From the NCBI RefSeq assembly GCF_021601625.1, contig NZ_BQHR01000007.1:124001-188000 (forward strand): DNA of 64,000 nucleotides, given 5' to 3'. The position numbers and the translations under genes are program-made. Shown piece after piece: positions 19,654 to 28,076 of this stretch (within the stretch, counting starts at the first letter, position 1; every line of letters begins with the position of its first letter). The notes under the pieces were generated by a model that was not told where the DNA came from, did no database searches, and saw only the letters and a program-made list of their open reading frames with translations. The DNA is from Pseudomonas paraglycinae. GTDB lineage: Bacteria > Pseudomonadota > Gammaproteobacteria > Pseudomonadales > Pseudomonadaceae.

Positions 19654-21117
19654 CTACTTCGCGGATTGCTGAGCGTTGAGCGAGGCGAAGAACGACGTGA
19701 TGTTGCTCGCCGTAGACTTCATCTGACCTACCAGCAAGTCCATGGCGTTGTATTTTGCAGTCAACGTCTTGGTCAGGTTGGCAACACGCAGATCGAGCGC
19801 CAGTTGCTGACTGGTCAGGCTCTTGGTGTTGTTGTTCAGGATGGCCATGCGCTGATCAAGCAAACCTGTAGCGGTAGGGAGACTACCGGCAGGCGGCTTC
19901 AGATACGGGTCCACAGCCTTGCTCATGCGCGCCAACAGACCGTTGGTGTCGTTGGTACCCGTAAACATCTGCTGAACCTGACCGGTCATGCCCGGCGTGG
20001 ACATGGTCTTGTTGAATGCAACGGTGTCGAATGTCAGGTTACCGGTGAGCTTGTCGGTCATCACGCCCAATTGCGACAGGTAGGCCATCGGACCGGTGCT
20101 GGTCCCGCTCGGCATGGTCAACTGGCTACGGATATCGGCAATCAGCGAACGCGGCAGGGAGTCACCGGTAAAAGCCGCCTGAACAGTCAGCTTGCCATCT
20201 TCATCCGGCGTCGCCTTGGACAGGGTGTCGATGGTGGTCTTCAACGTGTTGTAGGCATCGACGAAAGCCTGGACAGACGTCTGCAGACCTTTGGTGTTCG
20301 TGTCGACGCTCACCACAACAGGCGTGCCTTGCGGATTCGGGACAGTCAGCAGGTTCAACGACAAACCACTGATGGCGCCGGTCACCGTGTTGCTCTTGCT
20401 GGTCACTGTCAGCCCATCGATGGTCAGCGATGCATCTTTGGCGAGCCCGTTGACCGCTCCGGAATCACCCGCCGCCGGAGTGGCACCCATTGTTTTGGTG
20501 CCATCGATTTCCAGACCGGCAATGCCGCTCACGCTCAAGTCAGAGCCTGCGCCAGTCTTGCTCGAACTGATCACCAGGCGCGAGGCACCGGTGCTGTCCG
20601 TCACGATGTTGGCAGAGATACCATTGACACCCTGAGCCGTGTTAATGGCATCACGAGTGCTCTGCAGGGTCGCATTGGCCGGGATCGTGACATTGTAATC
20701 AGTGCCATTCTGACTGATTTTCAGGGTACCACTCGGAATGGCACTGGCAGCACCGCCGGCAAAGGATGCACTGGCTACTTTCGAGCCGGTGGCCAGATTA
20801 TTCACAACAACACTGTAAGTACCCGAGACCGCGGTGTTATCCGAAGTAGCGCCCAGAACAGTCGGAGTACTGGAGGTCGCCGTGTAACCGGCAAACGCTG
20901 GGTTGGTCTTGCTGCCCAGATTGGTCATCGCGGTCTGGAATGCCGTCAGCGCACTCTTCAGCGTACCTACACCGGAAATCTTCAGCGTGTTGGTTTTCGT
21001 CGCATTGTCGATCTGCGTCTGCTTCGGCGACTTGTCGGCGTTGACCAGCGCAGTAACGATCGCACCGATGTCCAGGCCGGAACCCAGGCCAGAACCCGGT
21101 AAAATTGGACTTGCCAT
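19654..21117 (-). CDS. fliD: FliD, filament cap protein
   Basis: A 487-residue filament cap and, in P. aeruginosa, mucin adhesin. N-terminal FliD_N domain starts ASPILPGSGLGSGLDIGAIV, the central region is variable, and the C-terminal coiled region contains LDQRMAILNNNTKSLTSQQLALDLR. An AGGGAG Shine-Dalgarno abuts a first ATG and lies 6 bases before the second, so the second ATG (21117) is taken as the start; the other would add two residues. Followed by a strong terminator. No clear sigma-54 or FliA promoter was found in the 80-base flaG-fliD gap. Confidence 0.96.
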   Translation of the reverse strand: MASPILPGSGLGSGLDIGAIVTALVNADKSPKQTQIDNATKTNTLKISGVGTLKSALTAFQTAMTNLGSKTNPAFAGYTATSSTPTVLGATSDNTAVSGTYSVVVNNLATGSKVASASFAGGAASAIPSGTLKISQNGTDYNVTIPANATLQSTRDAINTAQGVNGISANIVTDSTGASRLVISSSKTGAGSDLSVSGIAGLEIDGTKTMGATPAAGDSGAVNGLAKDASLTIDGLTVTSKSNTVTGAISGLSLNLLTVPNPQGTPVVVSVDTNTKGLQTSVQAFVDAYNTLKTTIDTLSKATPDEDGKLTVQAAFTGDSLPRSLIADIRSQLTMPSGTSTGPMAYLSQLGVMTDKLTGNLTFDTVAFNKTMSTPGMTGQVQQMFTGTNDTNGLLARMSKAVDPYLKPPAGSLPTATGLLDQRMAILNNNTKSLTSQQLALDLRVANLTKTLTAKYNAMDLLVGQMKSTASNITSFFASLNAQQSAK

Positions 21118-21197
21118 GTGCATCTCCCTTGGGTTGTTGCCAGTCTTTTGACCAATACCTGCGCCTAAAGAACTTCAAACACTATTCATGCCAGCTA

Positions 21198-21554
21198 TCA
21201 GACTTTGGCGTCGAACAACACGTGACTTGCATTGGCGAGGCTGTCTGCCAGCTTGAGGGCTTCTGCGGAAGGGATCTGTCGTACGACCTCGCCCGTCTCG
21301 CTTGCGATCACCTTGACGATGACCTTGCCGGAATGCTCGTCGATCGAGAACTCCAGATTGCGCTTGATCGACTGAACGAACTTCTCGATCTCCTGCACCG
21401 CCAGCTTCAGCTTGGTCTCATCTGACTCCTGACTCTTTTTCGAGGCAGGAACAGCATCAACGGCCTGAGGCTTGGTTTCCGACGGCTTGTCGGCAACGGT
21501 ATTGACTGGCTTGGGAGCCGGATAAGACACGTTAAGCTTGACGCTCATGTCCAT
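21198..21554 (-). CDS. flaG: FlaG family protein
   Basis: A 118-residue FlaG. The first 50 residues are disordered and Lys/Pro-rich. The conserved FlaG domain is about residues 50-115, with VQEIEKFVQSIKRNLEFSIDEHSG and IVKVIASETGEVVRQIPSAEAL. FlaG limits filament length in Pseudomonas. The start is set by GAGGTG, which abuts one ATG but is 6 bases before the ATG at 21554; longer starts upstream lack this spacing. Lies between fliC and fliD, probably co-transcribed with fliC. Confidence 0.93.
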   Translation of the reverse strand: MDMSVKLNVSYPAPKPVNTVADKPSETKPQAVDAVPASKKSQESDETKLKLAVQEIEKFVQSIKRNLEFSIDEHSGKVIVKVIASETGEVVRQIPSAEALKLADSLANASHVLFDAKV

Positions 21555-21625
21555 GCTCATCACCTCATAACGTAAAAAGCGAGAGAGCACGCAAGCGCAC
21601 TCCCCCGCTAAAACTCATTCCGAAA

Positions 21626-22486
21626 TTACTGAAGCAGCTTCAGTACAGCGGAAGGCAGTTGGTTGGCTTGAGCCAGAACAGAGGTCGAAGCCTGTTGCAG
21701 GGTTTGCTGCTTGGTCAGGTTAGCAGTCTCTGCGGCGAAGTCGGTATCTTGTACGCGACCTTGTGCAGCAGTGGTGTTCTCGGTGATGTTCTGCAAGTTC
21801 TGGATGGTGCTGGTCAGACGGTTTTGCGAAGCACCCAGGCTGGCACGAGTTGCACCGATTGCAGCGATAGCGGCGTCGATTGCAGTGATCGCGTTGTCGA
21901 TGTTCTGCGAAGCAGAACCAGCGCCAGTACCGGTAGTACCGGTCAGAACTACAGTACCGCTACCTACGGACAGGCTGACGGCGTCGAACTTGGAGCTCAG
22001 TACCAGGTCGATGTGGTTAGCCGAACCGGTGTTTGCGCCCACTTGCAGGGTCACAGTACCAGCCGAACCGTCCAGCAGGTTTTTGCCGTTCAGGTTGGTA
22101 GCAGCCGAGATACGGGTGATCTCGTCGGACATCTGAGCGAATTCAGCGTTGGTAGCGGTCTGGTCAGCAGTGCCGTTGGTACCGTTACGTGCTTTAACAG
22201 CCAGTTCACGCATACGCTGCAGAATGTCGGTCGAAGCTTGCAGAGCGCCTTCAGCGGTCTGGGCAACGGAGATACCGTCGTTGGCGTTCTGGATTGCCTG
22301 GGTGTTACCGCGGATCTGGGAAGACATACGGTTGGAGATCTGCAGGCCAGCGGCGTCGTCTTTAGCGCTGTTGATTTTCAGGCCGGAAGACAGGCGCTGC
22401 ATCGAAGTCGACAGAGCGTCGGAAGCGCGGTTCAGGTTTTTCTGAACGTTCAACGACGTGGTGTTGGTGTTTACTGTTAAAGCCAT
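21626..22486 (-). CDS. fliC: FliC, flagellin
   Basis: A short 286-residue flagellin. The conserved D0/D1 ends are about residues 1-140 and 200-286. The flg22 region is residues 30-51 (SSGLKINSAKDDAAGLQ within). The exposed centre is short and rich in Ser, Thr and Gly (about 165-192, SVGSGTVVLTGTTGTGAGS), the likely O-glycosylation zone for sugars made by the neighbouring island. The size resembles P. syringae and P. fluorescens flagellins. Preceded by a FliA promoter and a GAGGA Shine-Dalgarno. Single copy in the window. Confidence 0.98.
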   Translation of the reverse strand: MALTVNTNTTSLNVQKNLNRASDALSTSMQRLSSGLKINSAKDDAAGLQISNRMSSQIRGNTQAIQNANDGISVAQTAEGALQASTDILQRMRELAVKARNGTNGTADQTATNAEFAQMSDEITRISAATNLNGKNLLDGSAGTVTLQVGANTGSANHIDLVLSSKFDAVSLSVGSGTVVLTGTTGTGAGSASQNIDNAITAIDAAIAAIGATRASLGASQNRLTSTIQNLQNITENTTAAQGRVQDTDFAAETANLTKQQTLQQASTSVLAQANQLPSAVLKLLQ

Positions 22487-22566
22487 GACGAATTCCTCGT
22501 TGGTTGGGTACTGCGGCTTCCGGCCCTGGCAACCGCCGGGTATGGCCTAGAGAACCTTCGTAATAG

Positions 22567-22593
22567 TTATCGTCGGGTTTGCAGGTTGCTTGA
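22567..22593 (-). promoter_or_regulatory. FliA (sigma-28) promoter of fliC
   Basis: Minus strand TCAAGCAA, 11 bases, GACGATAA; the -10 matches GCCGATAA at seven of eight positions and TCAAG is the usual -35 start at Pseudomonas FliA promoters. It is 81 bases upstream of the fliC ATG. An A/T-only tract at 22595-22612 just upstream could act as an UP element. Confidence 0.85.
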
Positions 22594-22729
22594 GGGCTTT
22601 TTTTAAAAATTTTGCCATCACCCTGCCACCCCCTAGAAAACAAAGACTTAGCAGCACTTTACCTTCGAAAAAATGACGTCATAAAACCGTCCGTGGCGCA
22701 AAGCTGCGGGCCAGCGCCTTCGCCCCTCG

Positions 22730-22996
22730 TCAGGCGGACGGATCTTCCAGCAATTGAATCAACTCGTACTCCATGAAATCGGCAAGGCCCAGCCAGTCCT
22801 GACGCTCCTGACACTCGAGCATTTGTGTGAGCAACTGCGCCCAGGCCAGTTGCTTCTGTGCACCGGCCGACAGCAATGACTGCTGCGCGCCCTCGAACAC
22901 ATCGACCATGGTCAACGCCGCCTCGACATCACGTCCCAGGCGGAACAACCCGGCGCACTGATGGCATTCGTCTACCCAGCTTTGCAGTGCAGTCAT
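22730..22996 (-). CDS. Small protein coupled to Maf, unknown function
   Basis: An 88-residue, helix-rich, acidic protein whose ATG overlaps the stop of the Maf gene by 4 bases (ATGA), a strong sign of a real coupled gene. It has no signal peptide or membrane helix. It has two cysteines in the ECHQCAG segment (residues 10-16) and a third in MLECQE (about 62). I do not recognise a named family. Its place between the flagellin transferase and fliC suggests a partner or chaperone in flagellin modification; that is inference only. Confidence 0.75.
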   Translation of the reverse strand: MTALQSWVDECHQCAGLFRLGRDVEAALTMVDVFEGAQQSLLSAGAQKQLAWAQLLTQMLECQERQDWLGLADFMEYELIQLLEDPSA

Positions 22997-24285
22997 TGCA
23001 CGAACTCCTGGTTGAACGCTGTTCCGGCAATCTGCGCCCCCGCGCGGCTGCTGTTGAAAAACGCCACCTGCGGCTGACTGGCGATGTATCGCTCCAGCAC
23101 ACACAAATAACCGCGAAAATTGAGCTGAGTACTGACGCGCTCGCCATACCCGTCACGCACCCAGTGCCGCGCCTGATTCACCGACGGCCCCAGGTCACCA
23201 TCACTCCAGCCGGCATGGGTCTTGTTCATCGGGAAAGCAAAATCGGCGCCGAACAGCGTAATGCGCGCAGCGCCCATCTTCACCGCCAGGTCCACGGCCG
23301 GGTGAATCACGCTGCCGCCCACATGCAGCAGCGCCCTGGGGTGCTGCTCACGCAATGCCGCATAGACCGGACTGGCCGAGTAACCGCCATAACGCTTGCC
23401 CTTCCAAGCCCTCAGCACCTCAGGGTCACTCATGGGCAGATACACCAGCGGGATACCGTCGGACTCTTCGAAGGGCAAATGCCGGAAGCTGATGCGCTGA
23501 TCGATGCTCACCACATAGTCGGGCACGATGCCGTGCTCGCGCAGCGGCCGGTAGGCGGTATCGACACAAATGAACAACGGACGCCCGGCCCGCTCGCGGA
23601 TCGCGGCCAGACGTTCGAAATGCTGTTCCAGCGTCGGCCCGGTGCCGATCACATAGATCTCCCGACCGGCACAAGTGCCGAACAGCGTCGCCACATCATC
23701 GTCAGCGAGCAACACGGGCAGGCAGTCATGGAGACGTTGCCGGATGAAAGGCGACTGCGGATCGAATTCACGGTTGTTGAAGCTCAGATGCACCTCACTG
23801 ACGAGCCGATCACGAATTTTTGCGTTGAAGTCATCGGCCAGCAGCATCTCGGCAGGCAACGCAAAGAACGGCGTGCAGATATCCGGCAGATCACCGGCAT
23901 ACAGGAGCTCAATTCGCGGATCTTCCAGCCATTGCCGCTGATCGAGCAGTTGCAGGACCAGGACAAACAGCGCGCCATTGAGAATGTGCACATAGAGACG
24001 TTCGAGCCCGGTGCGCTCCAGCAACACGGTTGGCAGATCACCGAGGCCGGTGCCATACACGTGCAACTGCGGCTTGTCGGCCGGCAGACTGGCCGCCTGG
24101 ATCCGGGCTTCGTGAAGGCGGTCATGGCGACTGGTGAGCTGAATCCCGCCGATGCTCAGCGTCGATGCGAGCCCCTTCGTCAGCTCGGCCCCGATCACCG
24201 TAGTGTCTTCATTCATCAGTCGGGCGAACAGTGCCGGCCAGCGTCGCGCGATGACGTCGGCATTGGCCTGGAAAAACTCACTCAT
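22993..24285 (-). CDS. Maf-type flagellin glycosyltransferase (DUF115)
   Basis: A 430-residue motility accessory factor. The DUF115/MAF_flag10 domain runs about residues 205-370, opening with YVIGTGPTLEQH and continuing with DYVVSIDQRIS and LFGADFAFP. Maf proteins transfer nonulosonic acids such as pseudaminic acid to Ser/Thr of flagellin in the cytoplasm (known in Campylobacter and Aeromonas). It lies between the pseudaminic acid genes and fliC, fitting that role. A strong hairpin stands 26 bases before its start. The small 88-residue gene overlaps its stop. Confidence 0.88.
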   Translation of the reverse strand: MSEFFQANADVIARRWPALFARLMNEDTTVIGAELTKGLASTLSIGGIQLTSRHDRLHEARIQAASLPADKPQLHVYGTGLGDLPTVLLERTGLERLYVHILNGALFVLVLQLLDQRQWLEDPRIELLYAGDLPDICTPFFALPAEMLLADDFNAKIRDRLVSEVHLSFNNREFDPQSPFIRQRLHDCLPVLLADDDVATLFGTCAGREIYVIGTGPTLEQHFERLAAIRERAGRPLFICVDTAYRPLREHGIVPDYVVSIDQRISFRHLPFEESDGIPLVYLPMSDPEVLRAWKGKRYGGYSASPVYAALREQHPRALLHVGGSVIHPAVDLAVKMGAARITLFGADFAFPMNKTHAGWSDGDLGPSVNQARHWVRDGYGERVSTQLNFRGYLCVLERYIASQPQVAFFNSSRAGAQIAGTAFNQEFVQ

Positions 24286-24310
24286 GGCGCCTCGCGCTCC
24301 CTTCAGGCAA

Positions 24311-24349
24311 AAAAATAGCGTTCAAGGTTAACCCTTGAACGCTATTTTT
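24311..24349 (-). terminator. Strong intrinsic terminator at the end of the glycosylation operon
   Basis: Perfect 17-base stem: plus strand AAAAATAGCGTTCAAGG (24311-24327) and its complement at 24333-24349, with a 5-base loop. On the minus strand the A/T end of the stem gives a T-run. It lies 22 bases after the FabH-like gene and 25 bases before maf. Confidence 0.88.
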
Positions 24350-24371
24350 GTATCCGTCGTTCTTAGCGGAT

Positions 24372-25298
24372 TCAAGGACGATAAATAATCGCCGAACCCC
24401 ACGACAGACCGACACCGAAACCACTGATCGCGATGCGGTTCCAGTCGGAATCCATCACGTGTTTTTCCAGCAGCAGCGGCACACTTGACGACACGGTGTT
24501 GCCGGTCTCGACCATGTCCTTGATGAACTTCTCCGGCTCGCCTTCGAAGCGTCGCGCCACGGCATCGACAATCGCCGCACTGCCCTGGTGAATGCAGAAG
24601 GCATCGATGTCATCGGCTTTCAGACCGGAATCGTCGAGCAGTTCGTGCAAGTGCGCCGGCACCTTGAGCAGCGCGAAGTTGAACACTTGGCGGCCGTTCA
24701 TGAAAAACACGCCATCGGTGACTTTCAGGTGCGGTGCGCCGGAACCGTCAGTACCGAACTTGGCCTTGCCCAGCGCCCAGACCGGGTCTTCGCCCATCCA
24801 GGTGGCGGTGGCGGCGTCGCCGAACAACATGGTGGTGTTGCGATCTTCCGGATCAACGATCTTCGAATACGGGTCAGCGGTGATCAGCAGGCCGTTCTTC
24901 AGACCGGCAGCTTCCATGAAGCCTTTGATCGCGTAGATGCCGTAGACGTAACCGGAGCAGCCCAAGGAAATATCGAACGCCGCGACATTGGTCGGCAGGC
25001 CGAGTTTGTCCTGGACGATGGCCGCGGTGTGCGGCAGGCCTTCTTCGTCACCGTTCTGGGTGACGACGATCAGCGCATCGATGGATTCACGTTTCAATTC
25101 AGGGTTGTTGGCAAACAGCGCATTGGCCGCTTCAACGCACAGATCGGAGGTTTCCTGTTCCGCGTCTTTGCGTGGGAGGAAGGCCGAACCGATCTTGCCG
25201 AGGATGAATTCTTCATCCTTCTCGAATTTTGCACCTTGTGCGTAATTGTCCACGCCGGCTACAGGAACGTAGCTCGCAATGCTTTTTATGCCAATCAT
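24372..25298 (-). CDS. FabH-like 3-oxoacyl-ACP synthase III of the flagellin island
   Basis: A 308-residue ketoacyl-ACP synthase III fold. The catalytic triad is present: Cys-114 in ISLGCSGYVYG, His-237 in FCIHQGS and Asn-267 in ETGNTVSSS. The start at 25298 gives the family-like MIGIKSIASYVP; GGGAAG lies upstream. It would condense an acyl-CoA with malonyl-ACP. A KAS III gene (orf3) lies beside fgt1/fgt2 in the P. syringae flagellin glycosylation island, whose glycan carries a hydroxybutyryl-type group. A role in making an acyl group for the sugar is therefore plausible but inferred. It follows pseI after a 226-base gap without other genes. Confidence 0.85.
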   Translation of the reverse strand: MIGIKSIASYVPVAGVDNYAQGAKFEKDEEFILGKIGSAFLPRKDAEQETSDLCVEAANALFANNPELKRESIDALIVVTQNGDEEGLPHTAAIVQDKLGLPTNVAAFDISLGCSGYVYGIYAIKGFMEAAGLKNGLLITADPYSKIVDPEDRNTTMLFGDAATATWMGEDPVWALGKAKFGTDGSGAPHLKVTDGVFFMNGRQVFNFALLKVPAHLHELLDDSGLKADDIDAFCIHQGSAAIVDAVARRFEGEPEKFIKDMVETGNTVSSSVPLLLEKHVMDSDWNRIAISGFGVGLSWGSAIIYRP

Positions 25299-25524
25299 TA
25301 CGGCTTCCCAATAATAAACAGCCCAATACCACCGCTCGCAAGGATTCGAGGGGCGCCGACAAACAGAAAACGGCCGCCACAACGGGCAGCCTCGGGGAGC
25401 GCAAAGGGCTATCACTGGAACCGAAAACGGGCCAGGCGCCATCTCCCCGGTCATTACAATACAGTGAAGATGCGCGTTATGACTCGCAGGTCACGCTATT
25501 TTGCCGAATCGGTGACAGATCGGG

Positions 25525-26577
25525 TCATTCGACCAATGACCAGCCCAGCGGCGTACCGCGTTTGATCGGCTGGCGCGCACGGCGCCCGAGGACGGCATCG
25601 GTGTGCTTGGGCGGCAGACCGAGACCGGGACGAATCGCGCGCACATTGGCCGCCGTGAAGGGTTCACCGGCCGCCATATCGGCCGTGACGTACAGCGACC
25701 GGCGGTAGACCAGCGACTTTTTCTCGGCCTCGGTTACGCCGTAATGCACCTGGCCCATGGCCTGCCAGGCACGCTCGGTCTCGACCACCAGACTGGCCAG
25801 TTCCGCCGGTTCCAGCGAGAAACTGGCGTCCACCCCAACGGCCGCACGGTCGAGGGTAAAGTGTTTTTCCACTACCGTCGCGCCCAGCGCCACCGCTGCC
25901 ACCGACACACCAACGCCCATCGAATGATCGGACAGCCCGACCTCGCAGCCAAACAACTCACGCAGATGCGGGATGGTGCGCACATTGCTGTTGATCGGCG
26001 TCGCCGGGTAGGTGCTGGTGCACTTGAGCAGCACCAGATCCTTGCAGCCGGCCTCACGGGCGGCGCGCACGGTTTCGTCGAGTTCGGCGATGCTGGCCAT
26101 GCCGGTGGAAATGATCAGCGGTTTGCCAGTCGCTGCGACACGGCGAATCAACGGCAGATCGGTGTTTTCGAAACTGGCGATCTTGTAGGCCGGCACATCA
26201 AGGCTTTCGAGAAAGTCCACGGCGCTGTCATCGAACGGCGTCGAAAACGCGAGCATGCCCAGCTCTTTGGCCCGGGCGAAGATCGGCGCATGCCATTCCC
26301 AGGGTGTGTGGGCCTTTTCATACAGGTCGTAGAGCGAAGTACCGGCCCACAGACTGTTCGGATCCTTGATGAAGAACTCGCCCTCCGCCAGATCCAGGGT
26401 CATGGTTTCGGCGGTGTAGGTTTGCAGCTTCAAGGCATGGGCACCGGCCTTTGCCGCCGCTTCGACAATCTGCAAGGCGACGTCCAGCGACTGGTTATGG
26501 TTGCCGCTCATTTCAGCGATGATGAACGGCGGCGCATCGGCACCGATCCGGCGGTTGCCGATCTTGAAACTGCTCAT
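25525..26577 (-). CDS. pseI: PseI, pseudaminic acid synthase
   Basis: A 350-residue NeuB-family synthase. It condenses 2,4-diacetamido-2,4,6-trideoxy-L-altrose with phosphoenolpyruvate to form pseudaminic acid. N-terminal TIM-barrel (FIIAEMSGNHNQSLDVALQIV; KLQTYTAETMTLD; STGMAS; LLKCTSTYPA) and C-terminal SAF/antifreeze domain (about 290-350, RSLYVTADMAAGE). The EMSGNHN segment is characteristic of PseI rather than sialic acid synthases. Overlaps the end of the PseGH gene by 4 bases. Confidence 0.95.
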   Translation of the reverse strand: MSSFKIGNRRIGADAPPFIIAEMSGNHNQSLDVALQIVEAAAKAGAHALKLQTYTAETMTLDLAEGEFFIKDPNSLWAGTSLYDLYEKAHTPWEWHAPIFARAKELGMLAFSTPFDDSAVDFLESLDVPAYKIASFENTDLPLIRRVAATGKPLIISTGMASIAELDETVRAAREAGCKDLVLLKCTSTYPATPINSNVRTIPHLRELFGCEVGLSDHSMGVGVSVAAVALGATVVEKHFTLDRAAVGVDASFSLEPAELASLVVETERAWQAMGQVHYGVTEAEKKSLVYRRSLYVTADMAAGEPFTAANVRAIRPGLGLPPKHTDAVLGRRARQPIKRGTPLGWSLVE

Positions 26578-28076
26578 TGACGGGATTCCTTCAAAACCTT
26601 GCTGAACGCGCAGGCACTCTGGGTAAACCCGGCGTCACGAAAAACATTCATCGAGGGCTGATTGGCCGGCAATACCTGGGCGGTGATGGCGGTCATCTGC
26701 GGCCAGTGCGCAGCCACAAAAGTCTCCCCCTGCGCCAGCAGCGCCCTGCCCCAGCCGAGCCCCAGACGCCCTTCGAACAGATACAGCGAGACCTCTGCCT
26801 CAAAGCCGCGCAGATCGTAGCGCAGGACACCGACCGGGCCGTCATCCGCCTCGGCCACCAGCAGCAACCGCTGAGGATTGCGCAGGCTCGCGCCCAGCCA
26901 GTTCACATGTTGCGTCCAGTCAATCGCCCCGCTGTCCAGTGACCAGCGGCGCACCGCCTCTGCATTGCGCCCCTCGAACAGCAACTGCGCGTCATCCGGC
27001 GTCGCCAGACGCAACTTGAGCACCGCACCGGCCAGTGCCGCTGCGACCCGCAACGCGCCGCGCCCGTCGACCAGATGCCGCGAACGCTCGGACAGGCTCT
27101 GGCGCAGATAAAAATTGCCCACGACAAAGCCAATCGCATCGCGCAGTTGCTCGACGCCGACCTGCTCCCGCGCGCCCATGAACACATGCGCGCCGGCCGC
27201 CGCCATCACCTCGCCGTTGGCCTGCTGGTTGTTCGACACCGCAATGCAAATCGTCGGCAGGCCCAGGGCCGCGCGTTCCCAACTGGTGCCGCCGCCGGCA
27301 CCGATAAACAGGTCGGCCTCGGTCATGCGCCGATGAAAATCGCTGACAAAACTGTGCAGCCGCCAGTGCGGCCGCGTTTCGGCCAACGCCTGCATCTCTG
27401 CCCAGGCCGGGTTGTCGGCACCGGCGACGAAATCCACTTCAAGCGCCGAAAAATCCGTCAGCGCCAGCATCGCGTGATGGGTCTGGCGCGCCGCATCGAA
27501 GCCGCCGAAATTCACCAGCACCCGGCGCGCCACCGGTTTGATCTCGATGGCTGGGCCACTGAATTCTTCGCGCAGCATGGCGAAGCGTGGACCGAGCAGC
27601 GTTCGACAACCGGTCGGCAGCAGCGGCTGATAGTTTTCGCTGAGCCCCGAGAGGTTCTGATTGAGCAGCAGATCCACGCTGTAGCGCCGGGTCGCCAGAT
27701 CGTCGACGGCGGCGATCCGTGGTGCGAAGCGACGGGCCGCGGTCTGCCAGTGATGGTCGAGGCCGTAATGGTCGGCGATGACCCAGTCAAACCCGGGCTG
27801 CCCTTCCAGCTGCGCCGCCAGTGCATCGATATCCGCCTGCCACGGCAGCATCGATTCGATGGCCTGCTCCGGGTCTTCACCGGCGTAGCGCTCCGGCAAC
27901 GCGAAGGTCTCGAAGCCTTCGCTCCGCAACGCATCAAGCCGATGCCCCGGCAAACGACGGCAGGCAAACGCGACATGACTGCCTTGGGTGCGCAGCACTC
28001 GCGCCAGCGTCAGGCACCGGGCGATGTGGCCGCTGCCAATGGTCGGCGAGGCGTCGGCGCGGATCAGCACTCTCAT
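26574..28076 (-). CDS. pseG: PseG-PseH fusion: UDP-sugar hydrolase plus N-acetyltransferase
   Basis: A 500-residue two-domain enzyme. Residues 1-350 are PseG, a GT-B-fold hydrolase removing UDP from UDP-2,4-diacetamido-2,4,6-trideoxy-L-altrose, with the catalytic His-17 in SGHIARCL and the UDP-binding GGGTSWERAALGLP motif (261-274). Residues 352-497 are a GNAT acetyltransferase, matching the PseH role of acetylating the 4-amino group. In Campylobacter and Helicobacter these are separate proteins. The start at 28076 (MRVLIRADAS) overlaps the pseF stop by 4 bases; a longer upstream frame exists but lies inside pseF. Confidence 0.92.
   Translation of the reverse strand: MRVLIRADASPTIGSGHIARCLTLARVLRTQGSHVAFACRRLPGHRLDALRSEGFETFALPERYAGEDPEQAIESMLPWQADIDALAAQLEGQPGFDWVIADHYGLDHHWQTAARRFAPRIAAVDDLATRRYSVDLLLNQNLSGLSENYQPLLPTGCRTLLGPRFAMLREEFSGPAIEIKPVARRVLVNFGGFDAARQTHHAMLALTDFSALEVDFVAGADNPAWAEMQALAETRPHWRLHSFVSDFHRRMTEADLFIGAGGGTSWERAALGLPTICIAVSNNQQANGEVMAAAGAHVFMGAREQVGVEQLRDAIGFVVGNFYLRQSLSERSRHLVDGRGALRVAAALAGAVLKLRLATPDDAQLLFEGRNAEAVRRWSLDSGAIDWTQHVNWLGASLRNPQRLLLVAEADDGPVGVLRYDLRGFEAEVSLYLFEGRLGLGWGRALLAQGETFVAAHWPQMTAITAQVLPANQPSMNVFRDAGFTQSACAFSKVLKESRQ

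Noticed and set aside
21160-21190. Possible sigma-54 promoter for fliD, minus strand TGGCATG-N5-TGTTTG
   Set aside because: The -24 box is good, but the -12 has GT instead of the invariant GC at the right spacing, so it was not called.
25310-25345. Possible sigma-70 promoter before the FabH-like gene (TTGCGA, 19 bases, TATTAT)
   Set aside because: Spacer too long and the -10 too near the start codon for a usable leader.
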